Source: Kondoa malvinella
Taxonomy: Eukaryota > Basidiomycota > Agaricostilbomycetes > Agaricostilbales > Kondoaceae
Length of the DNA stretch: 64,000 nucleotides
NCBI GenBank assembly: GCA_039545315.1
Contig: BCIM01000002.1
Span: forward strand, 1,453,369 to 1,517,368
Direction of reading: 5' to 3'
The position numbers and the translations under genes are program-made. Position 1 is the first letter of the stretch. Every line of letters starts with the position of its first letter. The notes beneath the pieces were generated by a model, which searched no databases, was not told the DNA's origin, and saw only the letters and a program-made list of their open reading frames with translations. Positions 25,639-36,882 of the stretch are shown one piece after another.

Positions 25639-27224
25639 ATGAGCAAGCCTACAGCGCTGATACTAGGCGGCATTAGGTGTGCCAGCTTGGATCTTGACGC
25701 GCAACGAAAGGCTGATGTGACGGTCTATTCAAGCACTGGCAAGGCTCCTGCGCTGCTCTCCTACATCAAAGACAAATGCAGCATCCGGATCTGCGACAAA
25801 TTCCTCTGCATACCAGCCGCTGATGCCTACTTGACGTTCTTATCGCCTGACACAAAGCAGCTATTGAAGAAAGGCGCAGCGGATGCGACTGTCGAGTACA
25901 TGCAAGTGAATCTCGCTGTCGAAGCCAGTCTCAAGAAGGCCTTTACCCCCAAGACTGGCGACCCGTTCGACTATGTCTTTGACCTATGCGGAGAGGAAGA
26001 TTACTCTGCGCACGAACTTCAGCACATTGAGAAGACTGCGAAACTCGTAGCGCAGCTTGGGAGAGTTGCGGCTTCGTATAAAGTTAAAGCCTACGTTCGC
26101 CAAGCGTCTTATGCAGTCGCTACTACCTCAAGCAGCGCAAAGAAAGGTGAAGCGCTTCGAGAGGATGATGCATCTTTCCAGCCATATGTCCGTGTCGAGA
26201 TCCTCTGTCTTCTAAAGACTGATAGAATCCTTATGTGGACAGTCCGTCCTGTCAAAATGGGATCTTGAAGCAGCGAGGGCTTTGGCCGATATCCCCGAGC
26301 TGAACTTGGTACTAGTCCGGTGAGCTTCTCTTACGCAGTGTAGCAATCTAGCTCACTCGCTTCTAGCTCGGCTATGATATATGGTCCTTGGATCATCAAC
26401 GAATTCGTGAGTGAACAAGATCTCTGCGAGATAAATCGTGGTACTCAGTGCTTGCCCAGACTGGCCGACTTCTTATAGCCGAAATATACAAGTACACCGG
26501 CGAACAGATGGACAGTCTTTGGTCGAAAGAGCTCAAGCATCACACTGTTCACTCCGAAGACTTTGCAGCAGCATTCTGGTCGCTAGCTGAATGGATGGCA
26601 AGCAAAGGTCGAGCCCAGGCAGAAAGCATAACCGCCTCTTCTCTTCCACCTTCTCGGCCACTAGCAGATGGTGCAAAATGGTACAGCAGCGACAGCTATA
26701 AATCGGGCGTTTCGGACAAACAGGAAATAGAAGGGCTTTGTCCACGGACGAAGATTGTCAAAGCACCCCTGTTCAATTTGGTAGATGAGGGAGATACAGA
26801 TGCTGGAATGTTGTCGAAGCTTGTTGCGGACAGTGTGGGTGTCAAAGCGGGCTTTACGAACGTGGTGATCAATCAGTTTGCAAAGGTATGTGAAGCCGCG
26901 CGCGTGTATTCCGATGGCTGACTGTATTGCTAGATGAACCTTGACACCGTACAAGAAGAATTCACAGACTCGATGATGGAAGAATGGCCAAGCCTCATGG
27001 CCAAATCTTCGCCTCCCATACTCCAGCCAATATTCCACCCAAAGATACCTCGCGAGTTGCTCTCAAAACACTCGAATGCTCTCGATGGAAGCAATTTGAA
27101 GAAACATTTACCAGAGTTCAAGCTATCTCATCCAAGCATAACAAAGGCAGAAGTCGACAAGCTCGTTAAGAGCTGGCGAGCAACGGCTGGAGTCTGGCCA
27201 AATGCTCCGCCGAAGAAGAAGTGA
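25639..27224 (+). CDS. NAD(P)-binding epimerase/dehydratase-like protein
   Basis: Six exons (25639-25676, 25734-26187, 26243-26319, 26367-26406, 26460-26885, 26934-27224) give 441 residues. The start KPTALILGGIS is a Rossmann-type strand-loop. Further on are FDYVFDLCGEEDYSAHE, VKAYVRQASYA, LNLVLVRSAMIYGPWI, and LKHHTVHSEDFAAAFWSLAEWMAS, in the order seen in a fungal branch of extended SDR proteins. The C-terminal helical part (GMLSKLVADSVG) is also typical. The substrate is unknown. It is convergent with the OS-9 gene, stops being about 120 bases apart. Confidence 0.87.
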
Positions 27225-27343
27225 TGCCGGCGGTATCATTTAGGGCGTGGTCGGAAGTAATAATGGCAACTGATACCCGCGTTTGGCATATCACTCATAT
27301 CAATACATTCACAATAGCTGGCTTTGAGCTTGCCCCGATCCTA

Positions 27344-28939
27344 TTATAGCTCGTCCCTCTTGCGCTTGTCCTGCTGCTCACCCTCTGGATCGCTTGCAGC
27401 CTGCTTGCCATCAAACTTATCGCCATAGATACTTCGCAGGTTATTCTGCACACTGCTACCGATGTATGGCCTATCCACATTCGATCTGGTTCGCCATCCT
27501 TGATTCGGTTTCGGTTTCTGCTTGACTGGTTGAGCTTTATCTCCCTGCTTTTGCAAAAAAGCCTGAACAATCTCATTCAAGCGCTTGTTGTTGGTCTGAA
27601 CTGGCTCTTGACGCTGCGCTTCTTGTTGCTCCGTTTCCCCTCTGAACAACTCGCCCAAGCTCTTCTCCAACATTGCAGCTAGTTGCTTGGAGAAATCGCC
27701 ATGCCCTGCTTCCCCTGTCTCTGGCGTGATGATGTTCCCCTGTTCATCGAAGTAGAGAATAACTTCTTCAGTTGGCTCGTCAAGTGAAGGCGCTTGCTGT
27801 TCGTGTTCAAAGATAGTCGGCTCTTCGACGACTGGTTCGGGCGTTTCAGCGACGACTGGTTCAGGTGCAGCGATCTCCTCTCTTCCGTCGTAAGGATTAC
27901 CTATAGGATCGCAGGTGATTGACTGAATGGTTTCGGACGCATTGCTATCGCCTGAAGCTAAGAAGAGCGGTTCCGAGCAAAGTCGAGGCGTGTGCACGAC
28001 TAGCAGGTATTGACAAATGGCGGTCTCGCGGATCAGAGCGATACGATCTGTTGATTGAGTATTGCAGTGATACTATCGCTCCGTCAGCACTCGAAGGCCA
28101 AAATACTGGTTGAGCTTACTTGTACTTCGACCCGTCTAGGCATACCGGTCATATCACAAATTGTCCCATCTCCCCATTGCTGAACCAGATACCGTTTGGC
28201 ATTCGAAAAGGCGTCTTGACTCAGATGATGCGCATCTTCGCCGGTGGTTCGACCAAAGTTAAGATCCAAGTCGGTGCTGGAAGACGACAGAAGTTCCCTC
28301 AAATCGATCCCATCTCCAGCAGCGTTGAGCGAAGCAGGCGCCTTATCAGCAGAAGGATACGCGCCCAGGGTGTATGACTTTGTGCTTGGGTCTTCTACAG
28401 GAGCATTCGATTGATGTCCTTGCTGATTGATGACTTTGATCTCGTGGAATTGCCTGATAGTAGAGCCGTGGCAGAAGGAGTCTTGAGCTGCTATCAGTAT
28501 GTTGGGCAGAGAAGCATGCGCATGACATACAGGTAAACCAGCCCTGCTTCATATATAGACAACCTTGTTTCAGAGGTTCGAGCAAGGTCAAGCCCTTTTG
28601 CAGGCCAGCTTGTATCTTGTCCTCAGACTTCTTTCGTCTCTCCGCCCTTGTCAGACCAGCGAGGTCATCATGCTGCTGCTTTGGAGGCGACGTCTGCGCG
28701 AGAGCGGTGTTTGCTTGATCAGGCAAGAGACAGAGGAAGGCTTGCCCATTTGAGGAGCGCATGAGCTTGTAAGGCTGTGAGCCGGCCAGCAGAGCTGTTG
28801 CAGTCTCATTCGATACGATATTCCGACTCAAATGCAAGTGCGACTTTGGTGACGCGAGCAGGTCAGGCGGAGAGCTGCTTGACAGGGCCCGGACAGAAGC
28901 TACAGTGGATATAAACGTCCATAGCGTGATGGGTAACAT
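27344..28939 (-). CDS. YOS9: OS-9/YOS9-like ER lectin with MRH domain and RDEL tail
   Basis: Three exons (28939-28531, 28481-28120, 28072-27344) give 499 residues; an ATG at 28963 would add eight. The start has a signal peptide (MLPITLWTFISTVASVRAL). The MRH domain spans about residues 130-310: KQGWFTYSFCHGSTIRQFHE, YLVQQWGDGTICDMTGMPRR, then RETAICQYLLVVHTPRLC, with the Arg, Glu and Tyr positions of mannose binding. An acidic and Gln-rich tail ends in KRKRDEL, a KDEL-type retention signal. OS-9 proteins pass misfolded glycoproteins to the HRD1 ligase in ERAD. Confidence 0.93.
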
Positions 28940-29092
28940 TCTGCAGTTTGGGTATGATGACACGTAGTGGTGAGTAGAGAACCGAGGCCTGGGACCTCTT
29001 TAAGATTCATCTAAGTTTGCTCTATACAAGATTGTGCCTCTAGTTTGCTATGGACACATGTACACGAAGAATCCCGCTATTCTAATTTCTGG

Positions 29093-30034
29093 TTAACAGA
29101 GTACTGCAGCCAAATCAGCCTCGGACCGATTAAGGCGACACGAACATACATTTACATTTTGAAGTTCATGCAGCTGGAACATTTCAGAGCTGGTGCGATA
29201 GCCCACTTAGAAAGCATTAGATCAAAAGACGCTTCGACGCAACAAGAGGACTCACTCCCTGCGCTCCACCGCGATGTCGGATTGGCTTGTCGAATCGCCA
29301 GTAACGATGGTTCTGACAAAGTCGTAGAAGCAGTAATGAGTGCAGATGATATCATTCTTGAAGGTGTCAAGCGCAGTCTCGAGGTTGGCAGCTGCATGTT
29401 TGTCAGTATGCAGAAAGAAGAGACAAAGCAAAGGGCTCACAGTATCTGTAAGTGGAGTCGATATTTGTAAGTGATGCATGCGGAACAAGGGAGGAGACAT
29501 ACAGAGAGCTATACAAGACGATCAGACTGAGGAATAATGCATAGGAATTTGAAAAGCTTACCAGATACCGCCGTTCTCGACATCACCGTCTTTCTCGTTC
29601 TGCAATCCAAAGTCAGCTCGCGTTCCAAGCCAGCGATGATGAACGTACGAATTGGTAAGAAACGCAAGAAAGGTTGTTGTCGCACATAGAATCACAGATA
29701 GCTTTAGTCTTGGCATACTGGTATATAGGTTGACCAGCTGCGTCTAATGGGTCGAGGGAGTATTGTAAGAGTCCGCAACCGGTTTTGGGGCAAGTGAGCG
29801 ACTGAGATGGTTCACTAGCGTTACTCGTAAGAATCTGGATTGTGTTGGGCCGTGCTAAGCTTACAGCTGGCGAGCGAACTGTTGACCTCGTTTTCTTAGA
29901 CGGAGGTCTTGCGCTTTAACCTGTCTTGTAGCTAGAATTTCTTTAAGAGTGCGAGTAGGCTTGTGTGCTGCCAGAGGTGCAGCAGAAATCAAGCTGGCGG
30001 CAAGGAGTAGCGCGAGAAGGAAAGTCCTGAACAT
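29093..30034 (-). CDS. Secreted Cys-containing protein with two consecutive microexons
   Basis: The signal peptide reads MFRTFLLALLLAASLISAA. After a KexB-like LRLRKRGQQ, exon 2 has LTCPKTGCGLLQYSLDPL and KAICDSMCDNNLSCVSYQF; exons of 6 bases (29513-29518) and 5 bases (29441-29445) then join to NLETALDTFKNDIICTHYCF. The frame is only kept if both tiny exons are used. The 3' end is uncertain: without a last intron it stops at 29252; with a 66-base intron the frame continues through SEMFQLHELQNVNVCSCR to 29093. No family is recognised. Confidence 0.6.
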
Positions 30035-31114
30035 GTTTGCTTAAGCTGATAAAGGAGTGGCTGGTTGCTGAATTAGAGATGTTGGTAAGGAGAGATACTG
30101 GGGTAAAGAAGGTGTTCTTATGAGCTGGTAGACGAAGAAATTGCTGTAACGAAGGTCGAGCGAGAATGAATGAATGAATGATCTGATGGGTTGAACAGGA
30201 AGAAAAACGGTGAATGGAAAACTTATAGGGACAGTGACGATGAGGCACAGCGTCATATAAGCAGAGTTCATGATAATAGAGAAGATGGGAGACATGGCAA
30301 AGAAGACCCTGACTCTGGCGGAAGCTTTGGCTCTGATCGAAGTCCGAAGTATGGGGAACTTGAAGCAACTGAAGCGAATTTCAGTCGCTCGGCACGACTT
30401 CCAGGCATACATGAGCTACCAATTGCACTGCCCTTGGCGTTAAGCGAAAGACGTAGAAAAGTCGTTACAAGGAGGGAACAGGAACGGCTCGAAAAAGAAA
30501 ATGTACTAGAGACAAAGCTGCAGCGGAGAGATAGAGATCCCTTGTGGTGTGCATTGCGCGAAGATGAGTCGTTCGGCGCCCATGACACATCGAATGCAAA
30601 GTTTGCGACTGGTTCAGATTGCCCGTGAAAGCACGCTTTGCCTGACAGAGCGAGATGAAGGTATACTTGCCAGCGCTATCGAATTGCATTCTTGGAGCCT
30701 CTCAATCGACAGTGCGTGTAGCGGCGCATTGATGGGTGCAATAATTAGGTCGGACCGCGCTGCAAGTTGCAGTTCGAAGGGCAACGGGCTGCTGTGGTGG
30801 TGTGTTGGCTGAGGATGTTCTACAACTTAGTCGTAGTATGGCCAATGTCGAGAACACCTCGACGGTTCAGCACAAGATAGACTATGACAGCGATACAAAT
30901 GCACAGACACCCGTTGCTATCTACAAACACCCCCGAGAGCACTACGCCTCCTGTGAGCTTTCGGTTGAGCTCTTAAGCGCGCGTGATAGGCAGGACGAAC
31001 CTGTTCGTTGAACCAACTGTCACAACTTGGAAACCAGCTTAGTTCCATATTGCAAGTATTCGCCCGCTCTGCGGACTGTCTTAGACTACTGCAGACAGTC
31101 AGTGCATGATGAAC
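30035..31114. other. Unresolved region, possible undetected gene
   Basis: About 1.1 kb. On the plus strand there are long stop-free stretches, one of 145 residues (30191-30628) ending in a charged, helix-like run such as RRREQ-type repeats, and one at 30802-31011. I could not splice them into a coherent protein or match a family. The first 150 bases should hold the promoter of the secreted gene at 30034. Confidence 0.3.
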
Positions 31115-32648
31115 TCACTCGTTGATCATGTCGTCCCTAAAGTCGAAAGCATCAGTATGACTGCACTTACTACTGAAGAGGCTGCAGATTCACATAATCG
31201 CCGCTGCACGTCGGATCTCTTTGATTGATCCGGCCACTTGACCCATTAGGTATGGCCTATTCTCTGGAATGTCCCGATCTACTGGTAAAATGCCCCTTCC
31301 AGTGATTTCGAGCAACGCGTCTTGACGCTCTGCGAAAACAATTAGCACAGATCAGACGGCTGATAGAAGGGTTACATACTGTCCCAGCTCAGATTAACCG
31401 GAGTCTTCTTGACGCGCAAAGGACGTCCGGTATAGATTAAACTCTGTTTGGGAATGTAAGAACAGATCATCAAGTGCTGCAGAAAGCTCACGCGAATAGT
31501 GTCATCGTAGCCAGCTGTATAAAATACGTGAATTCAGTGCCTCTTTGACATTCGAAGGACTTGCCTGAGATGATTTCCTGTTGATGGGCAGCACTTGCTC
31601 CAGCTTTAGAGAGTCAGCTCCACAGCGCAACTGAAAGCAGTGTGAAACGCACCTTCTTCAGCAACCACGAACGCAGTTCCGACCCAGACGGCGCTACATC
31701 CCATAGACAGAGCCGCAGCGACACCTCGTCCGTTGTGAATGCATCCGGCCGCTACAAGCTGGATCGGTTTGCCAGTCAATGGCGAAGTCTTGCCTTTGAT
31801 GGCTTCCAGACATGATGGCCATAAGATCATGCTTGAGATGTTACCGGTGTGACCACCTCCTTCGCCTCCTTGAGCGCAGATTATGTCGACTCCGGCATCT
31901 AGAGCCTTTTGGACGTGCTTGACATGATCAATCATACTGGTAGAGGTGTAAGAGTGAGCAAACTTTTTCCAGTATCTGCTCACTTCATGATGGGAATATT
32001 GGCTTTAAGGACTGTTCAGGTAGTGCTCGGATGTGTTATACATAGGCTGACCTTTGTGCAAAGCATCTACCACCTCGCGAGGAGGCACACCGACAGCGCA
32101 GACGAACAAAGCAGCCTTCTCTTCAATAATGACTTGAATCAACTCGGAAAGCTGTCCACCAGTGTAATCATAATTCGTTTTCCTAGCATCTAAGGCAGTC
32201 GCACGCATAAACATGAGTGAAACAGAGTTAATGCTGAGATTCGAAACTCACTACCGCCGACTTGTGGCAGCAGCAGATCTGGTCAAAGTCTTCTATCAGT
32301 AGCAGCCAATATAGGTTGTGACACAACTGACCAATACCGAAAGGCGCTAAGAGTATAAATCAGCTCAACCATCGCTGTACCAAGAAACAAAACTGACCAT
32401 TTCTGTCCTCCAAGTCATCTTTCAGCTCACGAATCTGGTTGCGAAGGTATTCCGGTGATGCTCGCAAACCGCCAATCACGCCTATGCCTCCTGCGTTGGT
32501 TACAGCGGCCGCCAGAGCGGGACCTGCAATTGGATCAGCGATAGTCTTCATTCAGCGGACGTATTGACCAGCCGCGTTTGCCATGAATAGGCTGAGTGAT
32601 GCCAAACATTTTGGTAAATTCAGTGGATAGCTCGTATTGAGGAGACAT
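31115..32648 (-). CDS. Nitronate monooxygenase (2-nitropropane dioxygenase type)
   Basis: About ten exons. The spliced protein shows GPALAAAVTNAGGIGVIGG, LLLPQVGGNARKTNYDYTGG, LFVCAVGVPPREVVDALHK, ANIPIMNMIDHVKHVQKAL, VDIICAQGGEGGGHTG, VAAGCIHNGRGVAAALSMG, AVWVGTAFVVAEEAG and SAGYDDTIRSLIYTGRPLR, all in the family order for the FMN-dependent TIM-barrel enzyme that oxidises alkyl nitronates. One intron (31515-31564) starts GCAAGT. The N-terminus is abnormal: the conserved FGITQPI from the ATG at 32648 is one base out of frame with the downstream MANAAGP at 32584, so either a frameshift exists or translation starts at 32584. Confidence 0.85.
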
Positions 32649-33837
32649 GGCGTGATTTCGGGAGGCGAGAAAGAAAGAAGAGGGTAGGGTGAACCAATTT
32701 GGCCGGAGCTAGATAGCGGCAGCTGGAAGTACGAGAGGAGAGAAAGAGAACCAAGAAGTGGAACGCGCCGAAAGCGGGGCACCGGCAAGAGCGTGTCACG
32801 TGAACAGGCGCAAGTCGACATGCAGGACAAGCAGAGCTGGTTATCGAAATCGCAGTCAGGCGATAGTAGAGCAACACTTCGAAAAGGGCGAGTCTGCATG
32901 ATGCTGAAATGACGCTACGATGAGTCGCGCGCAATTTTCGAGCTTCCTCTGGTCTGGGCGTTCCCATGCGCAGAATGCAGGTAAGCCATGGGTAAGCGAG
33001 AGTGTAGCAACACGTGTATTTGTGCCATTGTAGACCCGATGCGGGCAAAGACCTGTGCGAATTCCGTGGCTGGCATATTTTGCCATCTATGAAGTCCTTG
33101 AAGAATATGCATCAAGAAGCTGCGAAAGGAAGTCGACCAGCTTGGAGGATCCCTAGCTGAACAAGATCAACTGAACTGCTGCGCTGCAAGATTCGCAAGC
33201 TTCACAGGACTTCCGCTGATGTGAGTCGCAAAATGGACAGAGTGCCGCCAGAATCCAGAAGGCAAGACTGTTCAGCCCGTACGGACAGACTTGTCGTGGA
33301 TTGTCTATCGCATGGAGCTGAACCTCAACAACTGACCGCTTCAAGCGACTTTTGCGCAAGCCTGGCTGGCAAGATCTAGCCGCATAGCATGACACAGCAC
33401 AAGAAAGAGACCTCGGGATTAATTGCTGAGTCAAAGGACACAGCATGGGTAGGGAGCTTTGTCTTCCGCGCGCGATCGAGGAGACAGGAGGGACAGGCTG
33501 TAGTCTCTTGCTGCGCTTGTGCACTGACATTGATCTCAACAGGTGACGTGGTTTCAACCAGCCGCTTTGACCAGAATTCACGCAGAACTGCACCACTCTC
33601 TTCCACAGACTGTGCTGAGCAATATGCTCTTGCCCAAGAAGACTGCGCTGATTACAACAGAGGTTCGGCGGATCGAGCTGGGCACGAGCGAGCGATGTAT
33701 ACTGCGCGGCCAGGAGTAATGCAGGATCGCTGTAGTGCTTCGTGCACCAGATCTGACAAGTTTGAGCACATAACAGCATGACGGTACAGAATAAAAAGGA
33801 TTTTCACTTTTTTCTTGAGCATCCATCCAAAGCAACG
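32649..33837. other. Large intergenic region, no supported gene
   Basis: About 1.2 kb between divergent genes. A 208-residue minus frame (33153-33779) and a plus frame (33389-33781) overlap each other; both are rich in Cys, Ser and Arg with no motif, start context or splice logic. I see no RNA gene. It probably holds promoters for the monooxygenase and PWP1. Confidence 0.45.
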
Positions 33838-35777
33838 ATGCCCAATTTGATCACTTCGCTAGCTTGGGGTGCGTTCTCAGTCGCTTATGACGCGGGTTCG
33901 CACTAGCTGACTCGAAAACAGTCCCTCGAGGCAAAGCAGCTGGCACACCAACGAAATATGCCTTGACGGAAGAAGAGCTGGCACGGATCAGCAAATTAGC
34001 AGCTGTAGAATTGGATGAAGCTAAAATGAGGTTACAAGCTGCAGAAGCCATGGATGCAGAGGTGGACGGTGAAGACGTAGAGTGGAACACGGACGAGGAG
34101 AATTCTGGCGAAGATGTTGATATGGAGGATGCGGCTGAAGCCAAGGCGAACGCACAAGCTGCTGCTACAAGATTGAAAGCTGGAGCTACCCAAGCTGATC
34201 CGAACGACTTGTCCATTTACAATTTGGATGATTACGACAAGGAAGAGAGCAAAGGTTCTGCTATGGGCGCGTTCAGCAACATAAAGTCAGTCTGCACGCA
34301 TACATTCTGGCTGTACAAGCTCATGTTGGCAACAGAGGGCTGCAATTCCATGCGAATCAGGAAGAAGATCCGTACATTACTTTGAAAGAGGTCAGTCCTG
34401 CAGTCATCTGGCACTTAAGCAATTCCTCATGCATTAATGCAGAGCGACCTCAACGACGGAGACGACAGAGAAGAGCTCGAAATCTTTCCTACCGACAACC
34501 TGCTCGTGACTGCCCGAACAGAAGATGAAGTCTCGCAACTAGACATTTACGTCTACGATGAGAACCAAGAGAACCTATACGTCCATCATGATCTGCTTCT
34601 ACCTGCTATGCCGCTTTGTCTGGAATGGCTCGACTATACCCCTGCGTCAAGCAGTTCTATGGAAGCTTCTACCTCTGGCAAACCAGGCAACTTTATCGCT
34701 GTCGGTACCTTGGATCCAGAGATTGAAATCTGGAACTTGAATGTGTTGGACGGATTATACCCAGATGCTATTCTCGGCGCCCCAAAAACCAATGTTCCTA
34801 CTTCTCTTGAATCCCTTACATCGAAAGTAGAAGACACGACAATCAGCGAACCAACAAAGTCGAAAAAGAAGAAGAAAAAGTCTAAACTCCCACCACCACC
34901 AGAAGCTTCATCTTCCTACCACACCGATGCAGTACTCTGCATGTCATGGAACAAATCACATCGTTCCCTCCTCGCTTCCGCTTCAGCAGACAGTACAATC
35001 AAACTTTGGGATCTATCTCTACCTTCAGGCTCAGCAGCTCTCCGATCCTATTCCGTTCATTCCGATAAAGTCCAAGCTCTCAGTTGGTCACCTTCTCATC
35101 CTACAGTCCTTCTCTCCGGAAGTTGGGATGGTACTGTTCAAGTATTTGATTCTCGAAGTCCAGCAGGAGCAGTAGGCGTTTCGGTTGGCGCAGAAGTAGA
35201 ATGCGTGAAATGGAACAGTTGGAAAGAGACTGAATTCCTTTGCGCTTTGGAGAATGGGCATGTGCAGTCGTACGATTCAAGAATGATGGGAAAAAAAGCT
35301 GCGAAACCTTTGTGGACGCTCGCGGCGCATGACAAGAGTTGTTCGGCTTTGGATTATTCTGATTTGGTTAATGGGTTTTTGGTTACTGGTGGTCAAGATA
35401 AGACGGTCAAGTTGTGGAACACGCTTGAAGGTGGAAAGGAGGGAGGGGAGACAAAGATTTCGCTCGTTGCTTCTCGCGACATGGGTGTTGTGAGTTCAGA
35501 TATCCCTTTTCTTTTACAATAGCTGACAAAGTATTAGGGCAATGTCTTTTCTGCTCGCTTCTCGCCTGATGATCCAACGACCATTGCTGCTGCTGGATCT
35601 AACGGTACCTTACAACTTTGGGACTGCGCACAGAATGCCGGTGTCCGAAGAGTGTTTGGCGACCGGATCAGAGCGCTAGGCAAAGATGTCGAAGCTGCTA
35701 CACAGAAGGCAAGGGATAGAGGAGGGTTGATCGGGATAGACAAGGACAGCGAGAGCGAAGGAGAGGCAGAAGAATAA
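33838..35777 (+). CDS. PWP1: PWP1 WD-repeat ribosome-biogenesis protein
   Basis: Five exons (33838-33868, 33922-34285, 34336-34390, 34443-35489, 35538-35777) give 578 residues. It opens MPNLITSLAWVPRGKA, the PWP1 signature, then an acidic segment, then LSIYNLDDYDKE and GLQFHANQEEDPYITLKE. WD repeats include VLCMSWNKSHRSLLASASAD, KVQALSWSPSHPTVLLSGSW, and GFLVTGGQDKTVKLWNT. The tail is acidic. PWP1 acts in the nucleolus in rRNA synthesis and 60S assembly. The first exon is 31 bases. Convergent with eIF3j, 70 bases between stops. Confidence 0.96.
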
Positions 35778-35847
35778 GTCATAGAGACCAATGCATGCTG
35801 TTGATAGGCCGTCTAGTACGAATCCTCTATGCTGATACACGACTAGA

Positions 35848-36882
35848 CTACATGAAGTCATCAAAGTCTGCGGTAACCGTAAGCTTGGACCAAGAGGAAG
35901 GAAGGTCGACAGACCATCATTATCGTCCATGGCCTCATCATACATCCTCGTGTCTGCACCTCGGCCCACATTCTTAGCTCCCGACAGTCCCAACGCAGGC
36001 TTGGAAGCGCCTTTCTTCTTCTTTCCGCCTGCAGCATCCTTTGCTGCTTTCTGCTTTTCGTTTGCCAAAGTAGCTAACGCCGAGCTGGCTTTTCTTGTTT
36101 CTAGATCCCGCAAAGGCCCGCAGACTGCCTTGACGTGATGCTCGACAAAGGATGCATATAGTGCTTTGGAGCCAAACTTGCCAATGATCATGTCGGCAAT
36201 TTGCTGCGAGACTTGCTGTAGCTGTTCTGTTGTGATTGGATTCGATTCAAAGGGATCGCCTGGACAGAGATAAGGTACATGCGAAGTGGGTGAGGAATAT
36301 AGTACCTTGTGTTGGCGCTACTGCATCTACTGCATCATCACCGAATAGACCTCGAGCATTCTCCATGTCTGCCTGTAATTCTCGCTCTCGAGCAGCTTTT
36401 CTTCTTGCGACAGGGTCATTCTCCAACGCCAGCTGTATGAACCGAGGAGTGCTAAGACTTTAGAAAAACTATATGCTCGCGAGCAAACATACCGCAGCAG
36501 CTCTCGCCTCTATTTTTGCCTGTTCCTGCGCTTCCTTTTCAGCAATCTTGAGCTTTGTAATGCCCTTCTGTCGTATTGGAGGCGGCGGCCCTGTTGGAGC
36601 TGTTTTCGCTGGTTCTTCATCCGACGCATCCCATTCATCCTTTTTTGACCCATGTCAGCCCACATATATCGCTACATTCTTTGCTGTTGAGCTCACCTTG
36701 AGGCCGTCGTCTGATGCGTCCTCGTCATCCCATTTGGATTTACTGGCTTTTGTCGCAACCGGTGCAGCTGGTTTTGCTGCCTGTGCCTCGTCTGCGCTGT
36801 CTGCGTCTGTTTCATCGGATTGCCATCAGTCTCGTGTATCCACTCTGTCTATCAGCCAGGCCTGCCTACCCCAGTCACTCAT
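35848..36882 (-). CDS. HCR1: eIF3 subunit j (HCR1-like)
   Basis: Six exons (36882-36870, 36806-36697, 36639-36493, 36432-36306, 36259-35915, 35867-35848) give 253 residues. The protein starts MSDWD, is acidic (KSKWDDEDASDDGLK, DEWDASDEE), then basic and helical (KGITKLKIAEKEAQEQAK), then DPFESNPITTEQLQQVSQQI and LYASFVEHHVKAVCGPL, and ends DFDDFM. The ending and order are typical of eIF3j, which helps 40S subunit recruitment and recycling. The first coding exon is 13 bases and the last is 20. Confidence 0.93.

Noticed and set aside
30268..30588. Ser-rich minus-strand frame
   Set aside because: It is antisense to a more plausible plus-strand frame and consists mainly of Ser/Leu low complexity from purine-rich plus sequence.
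33153..33779. 208-residue minus-strand open frame
   Set aside because: Overlaps an equally long plus-strand frame, is rich in Cys/Ser/Arg/Leu in a way typical of chance frames, has no motif, and no splice partners.
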